DNA of 64,000 nucleotides from Torreya grandis (GCA_037957365.1 JARHVA010000250.1:2418501-2482500), one strand, 5' to 3'. Positions 37,101 to 50,734 are shown, counted from the stretch's first letter. Numbers and translations: made by a program. The notes: generated by a model from the sequence alone, not told the origin.

Positions 37101-39143
37101 AAACATGTCTATTAGTTGTTTTTTCTTCTAAAAAACTATGACATTACATGCTCAATAATCAAACCAATATTATTGCTAAGATAGACCCTCTTAAATATAT
37201 TTTATCTAGAACAACTCTAATAGGTAGAATGGGTAAGTAGGTTATGATTCTTAGTGATTTTGATTTAGAGTATGTTAATCAAAAATCAATCAAAGGATAG
37301 GTCTTAGCAGATGTATTGGCTAAAGTACCACTCAACAATAAAGCACCTCTTATTGTAGAGTTCCCAGATGAAGCAATAATGTCTATGAACAAGTCTCCAG
37401 TTTAATAGCTCTTCTTTGATGGTTCTTTTACCAATCATAGATCAGGGGTAGGTTGGTCACACTTGATGGGGATTTCATTCCCAAGGATTTTAAAATCAAA
37501 TTCCCTTGTACCAATAACATAGTAGAGTATGAAGGTCTCATAACAAACCTCAAAATGGAAATATAATGGGGAATCAAACACCCTCTTATGTTTTGTGATT
37601 TTAAGCTTATCATAAATCAAGTCATTAATGAATTCCAAGCTTGCGATTATAAGTTGATCCCTTATAAGTGAATGGTGAATAGTTTGACATTGTCTTTTGA
37701 ATACATCCAATTTAAACATGTGCCAAGAATGAACAATAGAGTAACAGATGTTATGGATACCATTGGTTCCCTATTGTATTTAAGCACAAAACATAACAAG
37801 TTCTTGGTTGAGTACTTAATGATACCAACTCATGATACACCTAATTCAGAAATGGTTTGTGAAGTGGTTGGTCCCACTTCCCCATGGTACTTTGACATTT
37901 ATACATATCTTCATAATAATACCATACCCTCTAAAATGTCCCATAATCAATGCAAGTCCTTTATCCAATGCACCTCTCACTAAACCATCATTGGAAATAG
38001 TTTGTGTCATAGAGGCTATGATATAACTCTTTTACGTTATTTGAATTCTAAGGAATCAATTTTGGCTATTAGGAAAGTTCATGAGGGAATTTTTGGGGTA
38101 AATTTGAGTGGAATGGTATTTATAAAGAAGCTTTTATGAGTAGGTTACTATTAGCCTACAATGGAATCTGATTCATGTGCCTATGTTAAGAAATGCATAC
38201 CTTGTCAAAAACATGGAGACCTTATCCATAGTCCATCACAAGATCTATAACCTATCACTACACCCTGGCCATTATCCACATGGGGGATAGACCTCATTGG
38301 AAAAATAAATCCTAGTTCTTCTAAAGGCCATAAGCATATCATAATGGCAACAAATTATTTTACAAAGTGGGTTGAGGTAATACCCCTTACTTATGTCACC
38401 AAAAAAAAATTCTCCAAATTTATCTTAAACCACATTATCTGTCACTTTGGTATCCCTTCCACCATCATTTTAATAATGGAAAATTGTTTAAGAATAAGAA
38501 TATTAAATCTCTTTGTCATACTTACCAAATCAATCATAAGTGGTCCACTCCTTACTACCCTCAAGGAAATGACCAAGCTAAGGTAACCAATAAAAAAAAA
38601 TTGTGCATCCTTAACAGAGTTGTCAATGAAATTGGTCATGATTGACATACACAACCATATTTAAACCTCTAGGCATACTGCACTAGCATCTAAACATCTA
38701 CGGGGGTAACCCCTTATTCCATTTTATATGGTAGTGAGTTTATTCTACCAATCGAAGTTAAGGCTCCATCTTTGCATATATATTGACAACAAATCATTGA
38801 TGAAGAATCCTATCATATTTCATGCCTTAGTGAACTAGACCTTATATATGAGAAAATAATTAATGCTTTAAACCATTTGAAAGTATACCACACTTTCCTT
38901 TGCCATATTTATAATAAGTGGATTAAATCTAGGGAGTTTGAAATAAGAGATCTTGTTCTCAAGGAAAACCAATAGAATACAAATGTTGAGCGAGAGAACA
39001 AATGAAAATTAGAACCAAGTTGGTTGGGTCCATAAGTTATCATTGTCAAATATGGCTCTAGAGCCTATAAATTGGCTATTAAAAATGGAAAAAAGGTTGA
39101 TGAACTGATGAACATCATGCACCTCAAAAGATTCCATGTCTAA
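34148..39143 (+). pseudogene. Outer Gypsy pol (decayed)
   Basis: Pol resumes in frame after the nested element. A pre-protease region has ISILDIFKTSP. The aspartic protease follows with IDNGS (Asp codon 34430). Reverse transcriptase spans about 35900-36870, with VYMDFCDIKKSCPKDDFTLP and the YIDD site at 36530-36541. The first RNase H follows to about 37330. A second RNase-H-like domain starts near 37411 with FFDGS. Integrase covers about 38140-38760, with GIDLIG and an STPYYPQGN motif; the usual GQAE reads DQAK, so the catalytic Glu is Lys, and the DNG region is also damaged. Its tail ends near 39143 with no chromodomain. Many stops and shifts are present. The double RNase H is the mark of the Tat branch. 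Confidence 0.88.
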
Positions 39144-40926
39144 ATCATTCTAATGCTATTGTGTATATCTTAGTTGTCAAAACTTAAAAAAAAAAAGAAA
39201 ACCATAAAACTTCAAAAACATTAAAAAAATCATAAAACATCAAAAAAAATTTATAAAATAAAAAATACAATAACTTGTTGTCTAAAAGTATCTTGACACT
39301 TGGGGTAAGCCCATTTATAATTGTATTTCACATTTCTCTTGTTGCATTGCATTTTCCATCATTTACACTTTATCTTGCATATCAGATGTCATGTTTGGTG
39401 ATCATTTAGTTGTTAGTTCACATAACACAAATTCTCAAAATATAGATTATCATATCATTTCACTTTTTCATATCACCCTATTATCCCATGGAAAAAAATT
39501 TAAAAATTATAATTACACTAGTTCTTGCCTTCATTCTTACGAGCATAGTACATCTATTTTCCCTACATCTTCTTGCAAGACTTAGACAATACTAGGCTAT
39601 AGCTTAGTCTACAAGCTTGTCCATGACATAGTCTCCTCTTATAGTTCCCTCTACGTAGAAAACATTAGCATGCAAAAAAAAAATGGCAAATTTACTTTCC
39701 TCTCTTGGTCTTAGGTGATGAACCCTTGCATCTTACTAGTTGCATGGGGCCAAGGCTTGGGGGTAAATTCTTTTCAAATAAAATGAGACCCTTATCTAAA
39801 TATTAAGCAACATCAAATTAAAATTCCAAATATATCACCCTTTTTTGATTTTTAGTGTTGAGACCTTGCATCTCACTAGTTGCATGGGATTAGCATTGGG
39901 AAGAGATGCCCTTACTCACCTATGTATATTCTTTGGTGATGAGCCCATGTGTCTTCCTAGTCATATGAGACTACATGTAGGGGGTCACAAAAAACTATAT
40001 TGCATATTAAATCAAAAGGTGTCCAAAGATTTTTTTTTTTATAGAAAGCTTATCTATATGTCTATGTTGAAAAGGGTAACTTTATCCTATTTACTAATTC
40101 TATCAGGGTTAGTTCTCTCTAGACACAACTAATAAAGTTAATATTTTGTGAGTTTAGCAAGAATTACATTTTACCCCTTTGCTCGTAAGGATTAGATCAC
40201 TTTATTTTTCCATGTAATATTTTTTATTTTTGGTTTTCATCTTCACCATTTCATACCTATCTTATTCCCCTTTTCATTCCTTTGATGCAAATTGAAAGTC
40301 ATATGTTGTGTAAACAAAATAACTAGGTCATCACCTGCAAAACAACTATTAGCATTGTCACAAAGTTTTAGGCATATCCATCATGTTGCATCCATTTGAT
40401 ACATTTTTGTTCTCATATATATAATAATTTTCCATAAAATTCTCATAAAAACATAGAGATACATGGTATATCATTAATGTTTGGTCCTCTACTGTCAAGT
40501 TTGTATAGTAAGTCTCTTGTAATATCCATCTCCGTAGAGGGCATGTGAGTCAAACATCTCAAAGAAAAAATAAAAAAATTAAAAAAAAACAAATAAAGAA
40601 AATAAAAAAGATAAAATAAAAGATCAAAATAAAAAAAGAAACAAAAAAATCAAAATAGTTCATCCATGAGTGAAAACTAGTGAAAAGTGTCATGGTTCAA
40701 ACCAAATTTGTTACCCAATGCATCCCATAATCACCTCTTTCTTCCACCCATGCATATACAATCTATATTGTGATTAATCCTCATTAATCCATGTTATCAA
40801 TTAACTTCTTTGTTTATGTTTTCATATCAATCATTCATAATCACTTTTTACTATTTCCACTCAATCTCCCACACCTGTCGATTTTGACTACAACATCACA
40901 ATATCCATCCTTTTTCTATAAGTTTA

Positions 40927-41117
40927 TCACTCACTCACTCACTCAATCACTCACTCACTCACTCACTCACTCACTCACTCACTCACTCACTCACTCACTC
41001 ACTCACTCACTCACTCACTCACTCACTCACTCACTCACTCACTCACTCACTCACTCACTCACTCACTCACTTACTCACTCACTCACTCACTCACTTACTC
41101 ACTCACTCACTCACTCA
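40927..41117 (+). repeat. (TCAC)n microsatellite
   Basis: About 190 bases of nearly uninterrupted TCAC repeats, with rare variants (TCAA near 40943, TTAC near 41071 and 41095). The translated THSLTHSL frame is a by-product. Confidence 0.95.
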
Positions 41118-41749
41118 GTTATTCTTTAAATAATTGACCAGAATGAGCTCATAGATTTTCCACAAGATATATCATTTCTATATCTGCTCCTATGAACCCT
41201 GATTCATGGGGTACCTCAAAACGTGCAATTTATCTTTAAAAATATCATTCCTAGTCCATTCCTTGCATATATCATTATTTAGGGGCAAATCAATCCATCA
41301 TCTCAATAAATCACAATATGCAATCATTAGCTTAAGTAGGTTAATAACATCCATGGGTTCATCTTACCCTTTATCCATCAACACATTTTCTCATCACTTC
41401 TCATATGTATTGAACTACATTGGCCTAATGTCCAAGGACTATGTAAATACTACTTAAATTCTAAGGGAAGCTTGACCACTAAAAACTAATTACCTTCCCC
41501 ATTATTCATATTTTTTTCTCACTAAATTCCATTGCTAACAATTCCCTATTGCTTAGGGCATCTATATCAGGGAAGCTTTGAATTTTTCCTAAAATATTTA
41601 TATTTTAACATCATCTAATGTTTATTATTTGTTTTTACTTGCATGTTTGGGAGAACTACATTGGCTTGAGGTCTTTTTGGACTATGTAGGTAGAGATCAT
41701 TTACTGAGGTTAGCCTAGCCACATCATTTATTTTATTTTCCTTTCTCAC

Positions 41750-43600
41750 CTAATTTCTCTTCCTCCACTTCTCTACCTATCTCTTCACCATCTCCCTCCC
41801 TCTAGTTTGTCAATCTCTTTTAACCATTTTTATAGCTGATCAATCTATTTTAAAACAAGGAATGATAACCTTCCTCATTTGCCTCTCTTATCTCATATAC
41901 ATCCACCATCTACTCCACTTCATTGGTCTCCCCATCACCTTTTATTGCATTTATTGTGCATGCTTCATTCCTCATTCCCCCACCCACTTTTTCCTATTTT
42001 TGTCCCACTCTCCACTTCTTTACAACCTTTCCCTCTATATCCTTTGTCTTCTTTAACCCAACCTAATCATTTCCCCTTGACCTTGGCAAATTGTCATACC
42101 CTCTTCATCACTTTATTTTCCTCACCAATTCCATATCATCATGTTCCCTTGTACACAAATGAAAATTTTTACATCTTTATCTTCTTTGCTACCAACTTAT
42201 TACTTATCTTCCACCAATTTTAAGACATTTTCATTTGAATTCTTGGTTTTTGATTTCATCTTTCCCATCTTTTACATCTTGTATTCTTTCTATTTATTCT
42301 AGTCTTCATTTGTGCACATCTTCTTCTTCTCTTGTGTTTCCCATTTTTTTGAATCCCTCTTTTCGTCTTACATATGCCACCATTTTTTTAATTTCCCATT
42401 CTTCCCACCTTTTCCATTTTCCATTCTTATTGTTTGGTTTATTTTCATCCTTTCATCCTTTCTATCTTATTTTTTCCTCCACAACTAGCTTCCAAATGGG
42501 TCTTTATCCTTTGATAAGACTTCCATATTTTCCCTTTTCTTCTTATCTATTCTATCCTCTTGTGTTTTGAATTCCCCTTTTCCTCCTTCCATCTTTGTAC
42601 ACACTTATCTTTTGCATCTACGTGAGTGTTTGTGCTTTGTATCCTTGTCAACCCTCTTACTTCATCCTTCATTTTTTTCTTATCATCCCTTATCTTCATC
42701 TCTTATTTTCATCTTATTCCCTTTCATTGTGTTTATATATTACTTCACTTCTTCCCTTTCCTATCATCCATTTTATATTCCCTATTTCTTCACCACCTCA
42801 CCACTTTTTAGCTTATTAATCTCTTCTAATCACCCATTCAGCTTGTTAATCTCTTCAAACAAGTTGATTGACACCTACCCTACCTCTTCACCTTCTTGTC
42901 CACATATCCTTTGGTTCCCCCCATTTTTATTAACCCCTTTCACATCTTCCATCCCATTCTTATCTCTAACACCACCATATGCTTTACTTCACTGTTCATC
43001 TCCTTTCCTATCATTGTTTCTCCTATCTATGCTTACTTGGTCATGATAATAAGTGATTCTTCACTCTCTTGTATTCCTTTTTACGTTCTTATTCCACTCC
43101 TCTTTCCTCACATTCCCATTTCTTCCATGTGTTTCCTTATTTTTCATTTTCATCACCAATTTTTTTTCTCCTTGGTCTCTTTTAGACCTCTTTTCATTTC
43201 TTTCGTTGCTTTTGATATTTCTAATCATCCCCTTCCCCTTCATGTTTGATAACATTCTCTCACATTACTTTTCAATTCCCCAATCTATTATTTTTTGGCA
43301 CATTCCTCACACCCCCATCTTCTACCATTTATTTTTCTTCTAATTTCTCCATTTCATTTCATTTTTATCTTCCTCCTTGATTTCACTTGGTGACATTACT
43401 TGTGCTTCATGATCTTTTTTTTCCCCTCCTTATCTATGTATTGATTACTACATCATTATCCATATTCATATTTATCTATGACCTCACTATCTTATCACTC
43501 CTACTTCATCCATCTCCTTGTATACCTTCACATCATCCCTTATTGGATCTCCCTTATATTCTCCCATTATAACTCTAGATCCTCACTCATTAGAGTGCGG
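41750..43600 (+). repeat. Pyrimidine-rich stretch of about 1.85 kb
   Basis: The plus strand is strongly C/T-rich (CTCC, TTCC and CATC runs), so the minus strand is a long purine-rich tract. It lies in the Gypsy 3' untranslated region. No domain is recognisable in any frame. Confidence 0.75.
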
Positions 43601-43974
43601 TCACTAGTTTATATTACTTCTACATGTATATCCCTATTTGCTTCCTTATGTCTTCCACTCTCTTGCTTTAATGAACAAATTATTGTTAGGTTAATTGCTT
43701 AAAGTACATCCATTTCTTCCTTCAATGTCTTTGTATGTTATGTATAGGTAATATTTCAATACCTTGTCCCTTTCCAATTACTCCCTTCACCTCACAACCA
43801 TTTTCCAACCCTTTTTCCCATTATCAAACCATTTGTCCAACTTCATCCCAAGGTTTTTTGCTAAAATTTACCATTGTATTGATCTCTAAAACCTAATAAT
43901 TCTTATCTACACTCATCTTATCTCCCCTTCTAATGTTGGTGCACCCATTTTCTTAGTGTGTCTTATTTTGCCCC

Positions 43975-44260
43975 TAGATATAGTGGATAGTGTGACTGTA
44001 GATGTCACTATATGAGTGATCACTCATCTATTATCTCTTTATTACCTTAGATGAAGTGGAAAATGTGACTGTATATGTCACTCTATGAGTACCCACTCAT
44101 CTATTATCCCTCTCTTAGCTTAGATGAGGTGGACACCATTACTATATCTGTCACTATATGAATGCCCACTCATCTATTATCTCTCTCTTGCCTTAGATGT
44201 TGTGGACATTATGATTATTTCATCACTAACCAGGTGAACACTCATTTTATATCCTCTATC
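43975..44260 (+). repeat. 73-bp tandem repeat, about four copies
   Basis: Unit starts at 43975, 44048, 44121 and 44194 are each 73 bases apart. Each unit begins TAGAT and includes GTCACTATATGA-like and CACTCATCTATTATC segments. The last unit is more diverged. Confidence 0.85.
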
Positions 44261-45787
44261 TATTTCTTCTTATCATTCCCTCCTTCCTTTTTCTTTTCCC
44301 CCTTTTTGGGAGAACTACATGTGGCTTGAAGTCTATCCCTATTATCATGGATGTTCACACCATTTTCAATGGTAAGAGCATTTAGACTATGTAGGCAATG
44401 TTTAGGGGTATGGGACCCCTGGGGTCAATTTGGCAACTATATCCATCATTTCTATTCATCCAAACTATGATTTCACTTGTTCTCATTTATCTCTAAAATT
44501 ACATGGTTATCTTTGAGCATCCTCATATGTCATTCAATGATTTTGGCTACCAAAAGTCTCAACCCTGGACTAATAAGTTAGTATTATCATTTGCTTCCTT
44601 TTTTGATGTCAATTGATTTAGTTTTCACCTCTATTTTGTTGTGATTCTATTGAACTTATCTTTTCTATAGTTGTTTAATCTTTATTTTCTTGTCATATGT
44701 CTTTTGATTTAATTATTTTATCTTACACTCATCATTTTTATTTGTATATACTTTTATTTTTTCTTTTTAATTGCATTCATCTTCTTTCCACTTATTTTTT
44801 TATCATGTTTTGAGTCAATATTATTTTGTGTCTTACACTATAGTGCGATTATGATTTTTCCATATCATGATTCACTCTATTTTGCACATCTTATAACCTT
44901 TTCAGTCCTTATGCATCAAACATAGGTATTCATCATGGTTATTTCATATCATTGGTGATTATTGTTTTATGATAAATTAAAACCTAGTTTACTCCACTCT
45001 TACTCACCTATTCATGTTGAAATTCCAAAACAAGCCAAAACAAACATAAGGTAACTATCTAACCATCCATGCAATCTCCATACGGTTACACTTTCCAATT
45101 CATCCTCTCTCTATAACCTATCCCCTCCCATTCCAATTTTTTTCCCTCCAACCCATCCTTTTCATATTTTTCAATAGTTTTTCTCCACAAATTTAGGTCC
45201 CAATTAATTGAAATGCTATCAATCTTAATCAACTACTTACAAGTATCAATTCTATAAAATATTCTTCTCAAATTTGAAAATTTATATTTTTTATTTTAAG
45301 GACCGTAACTTACCAGAATATATCATTCCCACCTCTACTCATGTGACCCTTGAGTCTTGAGCACCATCCAAGTGTGCAGCTTTCAAGAAAGAAATACTCT
45401 TTTTCCTATCTATTCTCTAGTTTTTAGCTAGGGGAAAATAATTTAACACCAAATTTAATCTTGCAAGTTTGATATTGATTTATAGTGCTTCAATTTCTTG
45501 ATGTCCTTCATTCTCACCACTTCATCATTTTTCCTGCTACATCATTTCAAGTGTTCCTCCACTTTATCATACAAATACTTGAGTGGGCATCATCATGGGT
45601 CCCTCATTTTTTTTCCAATCATTATCTTATTATTCTATCCAAACTCCACCTATCGATTATAAATGATAAAATCATAACATCCATTATTTCTTCATCTAAT
45701 TTTTTATTTTATTTTTTCCCACCTTTTCATCAACTTTTTCATTCTTTGAAAAGTCATTACTTCGATAATGTATCGCAATGACTTCTC

Positions 45788-45801
45788 AAAGAGGGTCAAA
45801 A
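45788..45801 (+). other. Outer Gypsy polypurine tract
   Basis: AAAGAGGGTCAAAA directly precedes the 3' LTR start TGTAGAC at 45802. Confidence 0.75.
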
Positions 45802-46827
45802 TGTAGACACTTAAAATCAAACATTTTGTGTTGATTTTAGCCTTCTTTTCACTAAATACCTAATCATCTCTAATCCTCTCTAATCATCCTTAATTTGCCC
45901 TAATCACTATTCATCATTCACTATTCACTATTCATTATTCACTACTTTATTATCCCTAAATTAATATAAAGTTAATTAACTAATCTTCCTCTAATTAATT
46001 ATTATATGGATTTTAGAAATTTATAATTTTTATAAATCTAAAAAATCAAAATTATTCTCACATGCCTAAAGGCTCCACCTATCCTCCACCATTCTTATTT
46101 AATAATCCACCTTTATTCCCATTATCTTCCATGATATAATTTAATAATTTAATAATCCACCTTTATTCCCATTATCCTCCATGATCTAATTTAATAATCC
46201 ACCTTTATTCCCATCATCCTCCATGATATAATTTAGTAATCCACCTTTATTTACATTATCCTCTATGATCCAATTTAATAATCCACATTTATTCCCATTA
46301 TCTTCCATGATTTAATTTTCTCCAATTTAATAATCCACCTCACATCCACTTACTAATTTTATATCATATCTTTCTCCCAAATGAATTTTATATTCATTTA
46401 TGAGTTGCACATGTTCTCTACTCTAATTTTTAATTCAAGAGTCCCATTATGAATTAAAAATTACCTTTTATTCTCATCCCTTGATCTTCATCTCAAGATG
46501 GATGGTTCACATCCATTTCCAAATTCTATAAATTAGAAGTTATTCCTCCAATTTATTCAAGCTTCTTTTTACAAGTTTATTATGCTGAGATTATAATAGA
46601 TTGCATACCATGATGTTGCCCATTTTCCCCTTGTGTTGGAAGAGTGAACAACCACATTTTGAAGAGTAAATCAAATTTGAATCACAGTGGAGAAAGATTA
46701 TTTTTATGCTAAGGTATAATTTAGTTTTTTTTCTTTCATTTTTATCTTTATCATAGGTTAAGTTAGTTTAGAATAAGATTTCATTTGGTTTCTTAGTTTA
46801 TTTTATTTTCTAGATTTCCTTGATGCA
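45802..46827 (+). repeat. Outer Gypsy 3' LTR
   Basis: The 1,026-base LTR begins TGTAGACACTT and ends TTGATGCA, then CTTAT. It matches 18256-19215 along its length and holds five copies of the 42-bp unit (about 46101-46318). Confidence 0.92.
46101..46318 (+). repeat. 42-bp minisatellite in the 3' LTR, five copies
   Basis: Units begin near 46101, 46151, 46193, 46235 and 46277. The first interval is 50 bases because TTTAATAA is repeated. The other three intervals are exactly 42. Confidence 0.85.
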
Positions 46828-46832
46828 CTTAT

Positions 46833-49800
46833 CACTAAGCATATTACACCAAGAAATTTACTATTATAATCCAGTTAAGTTACCATGGTCTTGTCACAGA
46901 CTAATGTCATCACACAAGTGAGAATCATACCATTGAAATGTAATACTTAACTTTCTCTCATGGTAATATTAGACCATCTTGTAGACATTCACTTAGATAA
47001 TAACTCTCTATAGTGTTACCCACTTTTCAACTAATTTATATCCATAATAACTAGTTATATATGTAGGTTAGATTTATTGATCATAATAAAAGTATGTTAA
47101 TTATATTTAATTTATGAAATTTTAATTCTTTGCATTATTCATTAACTTCTCTTAATAATTTTTCTAATAACATCAAAACCATTTGCACCAACAATAACTT
47201 ATTCATATTCATGTTACAAAAATTAATTAAGCTTATTTCCATTTTCAGCCAAATCATTCTCTTTGCTAAACTAACTTCTTAAAATTAAATAACCTTTTAA
47301 TCCAAGGATGAACCTTCTTAAATGTATCTTAATTCATGGCACCATAGTTTCAATTTAGTAACCTTCCATCATTGATATATTAGTTAATGAACAACCACTA
47401 AGAAGTATGAACCATATTAAAAATAATAATTTGATAATATATTCATATTAAAAGTGAAATTAATTCATATCTTATAAATCCAAGTGCATCACACTTTCAG
47501 TATGAAATAGCCATCTAAAACTTTGCACTCAATTGTCCCATGATATGATTTATAAAACTTCAATGATAAAACTAAGAGAATTTTAACTCAGAGAAAGATG
47601 CTCAATCTAAATAATTTTAATTATTCCAATCCCTATTTTAATTATTGAATTCAATCATAATTTCACTTGGTTTTATCATGCTAGGGGAAAACCATAGATC
47701 ATACAAATCTTAATGGAAAAGAAGTTTCAATAACAAGTTAAATCTTGTCAATGACAAGCTTAATCATGCCACAATGAGAACTTATGTACAATTACATAAA
47801 CCCAATACATAGTGTATCTCAATATATAAAAATGAACTTATTATGATGCATACCAAAATACTAAACAATAGTTTATAAATTATACAAAAACTATCTTCTT
47901 ATGCAAGTATGGTCTTAAGTTTAATCACTATTAAAAATCAAAACTACAATATTAGCATGATTAATAAGGGAATAAAAATTCAATTTTTGTATGAATCCAA
48001 CTAGTATTTATTATGTTCTACATAATCTAATTAATAACCTTTATCTAACCAAAATAATTACTGACACCATAGTTAATTAATTGAACAATGAAATTCAAGC
48101 TAGAAATTGTGTAGCCTTTCAATTCATTTGATCATTTATAATTTAACAAGTGTTACAAAATGCTTAAATCGAATTGAAATATGGAACATATAAATAATAT
48201 AATAATGGAAAATAAATAAATTAATGATTAAATAAAGATATCTATACATCAATGCTGCAAGTATAATTATATTTCCAACTTTGTCCAATATACCAAGCAA
48301 TTAATAGTTTGGAATTTATAAGAAGTGCTATGGGAAACCAATAATAAATTAAAATTAAATATAACATGCTACCAAAGATTTTATTCAATTCCAACCAACC
48401 AAGAGATGCATCCTCATATGAACCAACCTGACATGACCCATCCTATGAGCCCCCCAATTGGTGGCCCTCACCACCCCCAACCATCAATTGGGTGGTGAAT
48501 TTTGGCCTTCAAGATTTTGAGACATGGATGTGAACAATAGGGACACATAATCCATCACTAAAATCATAATAGCTATAATTAACTTTCAATAGACAATAAA
48601 TTCATAACTAAAATTCAAGCTTAAACTTGACTCAAAATAGTCACACTAGCATTGGCAATCTTTGTCTTTATCCAAAGAATTTTCTAATACTTATTTGGAA
48701 TATAAAAGCAAAGCTAATAATATTTCATCATATTCTCAATTATACCAATGGCCAAACAACATAGCCTAATACCAATAATGAGGTGAAAACATTACATATA
48801 ACCAAGAGGTAAATGTGAAACATTCACATATTATTTACATTTGAAACTAGTTCATTAAAAACACCCAAAAAATAAACTCATTACCCTTACACCATACAAT
48901 CAAGTACAACCATTTAATTGCTTGCAACAAGTATGCAAAAAAATTGAAAAATATTATAAATGACCCTATTATAGTTGGGTCAATTTCCTTAAAAACTACC
49001 AGGAAAAATAATAACATCTAAGAAAAATGACTTGGCCCAGGTACTTAAAAATAAGATACACAAAATAAAATAAAACCAATAGAGGTGAAACTCTTTCCAC
49101 CAGGTCAAACAAATCCAACTTTATCCAATAATGATGCATTCATATGCTAGGGTAAAACCCCAATTTATCTATTACTTAAAATAAGCAAAATATCAAAATA
49201 AAAACCAATCAGAATAATTATATACAACTAAAAAATGTTATACCCTAGTTTGAATCAAAACAACTAAGCATTCAAGAGAAAACAAGTACATTTAAAACCT
49301 AAAAAAAGGGTTTTTGTGACAAATTGAATTTTGAAGGAGAAAATTTAGGCATAGGTTTTAAACCCAAAATTCCCAAATGGCATGGTTGTACCAATTTGCC
49401 ATACCTAATCAATTTAATTAATAATTAAAAATAAGGGATTCATATTGATATAAATTAATTTGGGGCTTTGTAGGTTCATCAGGAAGTTCATGGATTCCTC
49501 ATGAGCTTGCAAATAATTTATTTTTATTTTCCCAATATAAATAAATAAACATTCATTATTTTTCCTTTTACAAAATAATGCATCACTTACCTATGAGTAA
49601 CCTCGCACTCTCAGAAGTAGAATAGAGTTTTTCTAATTTTATTAATTTTTCTCCTCAAAGACTATGTTCTCCTCCCTTTTTATTTCCCATAGCTCAAGCT
49701 GCTCCATTCACCCTCCTCTCTCTTGATATTTTTTTCAATCCCCATTACTCATAACTGTCACCATTTTTCCTTGTTAGGGTTTTTTTATTTCCCTTAATTA

Positions 49801-50734
49801 TTTTTATTACACCTCCCTCTAAATACTTAATGTGGTGTTATGGGAGGAGAGCCAAATCTACCCAAATGATGGCATGCCTTTTTTAATCCCATTAACCAAT
49901 ATTTTGGTCATTATGACCTATTTTTAAATTTTTTTAAAGGCACACAACCCCTTCACATAGGTAATTATTAAAAAAAATCAAAACTTGAAAAAACAACATT
50001 AGGGTCCTTCTACATAAAGTAAATAAAAATAATAAACAAGAGGTCAAACCAACACTACCAAGGGATCACAAATTAACATCAAGATAATAAACCTCATAAG
50101 ATAACTAATGAATAAAGTGGTATAATAAATGATAATCAAAATGAAATAAGGTAGGTGAAATCAAGAAACCAATCCATATGATGGTCAAGCACAAGTATGA
50201 TCGAAATCAAAATGAATAATAATAAGATAATATTAAAAAGTGAGAGGGAAAACACAACTAAAATGAAAGAAAAAAAGATAGACTATTTATACATAAATGA
50301 ATAGATGAATATGCATATTATCCCTTTTACCTATGTTGGTATCATCTGATTACTCACTTCCCCTATGTTTTATTTTCCTGACTACCAGAATCTATTGCTA
50401 GCTTAGCTCATGTACCTATACCTATAACCACAAATGGAATCAGTAACACCTGAATGACATGGTAATAATATAATATAATTGAATAGTATAAAGTATTATA
50501 AATGATTCAAAATCAATAATGAATCATGATAATTGAATTACCTAATTTATGACATAATCCATAGCTATAAAAATTAGTCAAGTATCAACCAAAACTAATT
50601 AAGACATGATCTAATCAAAATATAAAGTCATATAATAATGTCAAAATAATAGTTTTGAAAGTACAACTAAATAGTATAAAAATATGTTGTAAATCATATA
50701 ATAGTCTATGAAATAAGATATAAAGTCAGATTGT
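46833..50734. other. AT-rich DNA without recognisable genes
   Basis: About 3.9 kb with no convincing coding frame on either strand. A short GC-richer patch at 48449-48500 repeats CAATTGGTGG and CAATTGGGTGG. I assign no function. Confidence 0.6.

Larger units (their letters stand above)
39144..45801 (+). other. Non-coding 3' region of the outer Gypsy
   Basis: About 6.6 kb lies between integrase and the 3' LTR. It holds A-rich runs (39180-39260, 40560-40660), three spaced repeats around CTAGTTGCATGGG-like motifs near 39716, 39856 and 39936, a (CTCA)n tract, a pyrimidine-rich stretch and a 73-bp tandem repeat. The long open frames at 41800-43700 follow from C/T richness and encode only Ser/Phe/Leu/Pro-rich sequence, so I do not treat them as genes. 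Confidence 0.75.
18251..46832 (+). mobile_element. Large Ty3/Gypsy element, Tat type, CTTAT target duplication
   Basis: The element proper is 18256-46827, flanked by CTTAT at 18251-18255 and 46828-46832. Removing the nested element leaves about 18.4 kb. LTRs are 960 and 1,026 bases. Order on the plus strand: primer site, repeat-bearing leader, gag, protease, reverse transcriptase, RNase H, a second RNase-H-like domain, integrase, then about 6.6 kb of non-coding DNA. The YIDDILAKSKSRKKH motif, the second DGS-type RNase H before integrase and the lack of a chromodomain place it in the Tat/Ogre branch. LTR divergence is about 15% over the first 285 bases by eye. Confidence 0.92.

Noticed and set aside
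40791..41129. Open frame encoding a Thr-His-Ser-Leu repeat protein
   Set aside because: It is the translation of the TCAC microsatellite, with no domain and no supporting gene structure.
41862..43702. Several overlapping open frames rich in Ser, Phe, Leu, Pro and His
   Set aside because: The region is pyrimidine-rich, which removes stops in several frames at once. There is no domain, and it lies in the 3' region of a dead Gypsy element.
46101..46318. Regularly spaced repeats resembling a CRISPR array
   Set aside because: The 42-bp units are directly adjacent without unique spacers, lie in an LTR, and the DNA is plant.
48449..48510. Possible long hairpin around CAATTGG repeats
   Set aside because: The similar segments are mainly direct repeats of a short self-complementary word, so no convincing long stem forms.
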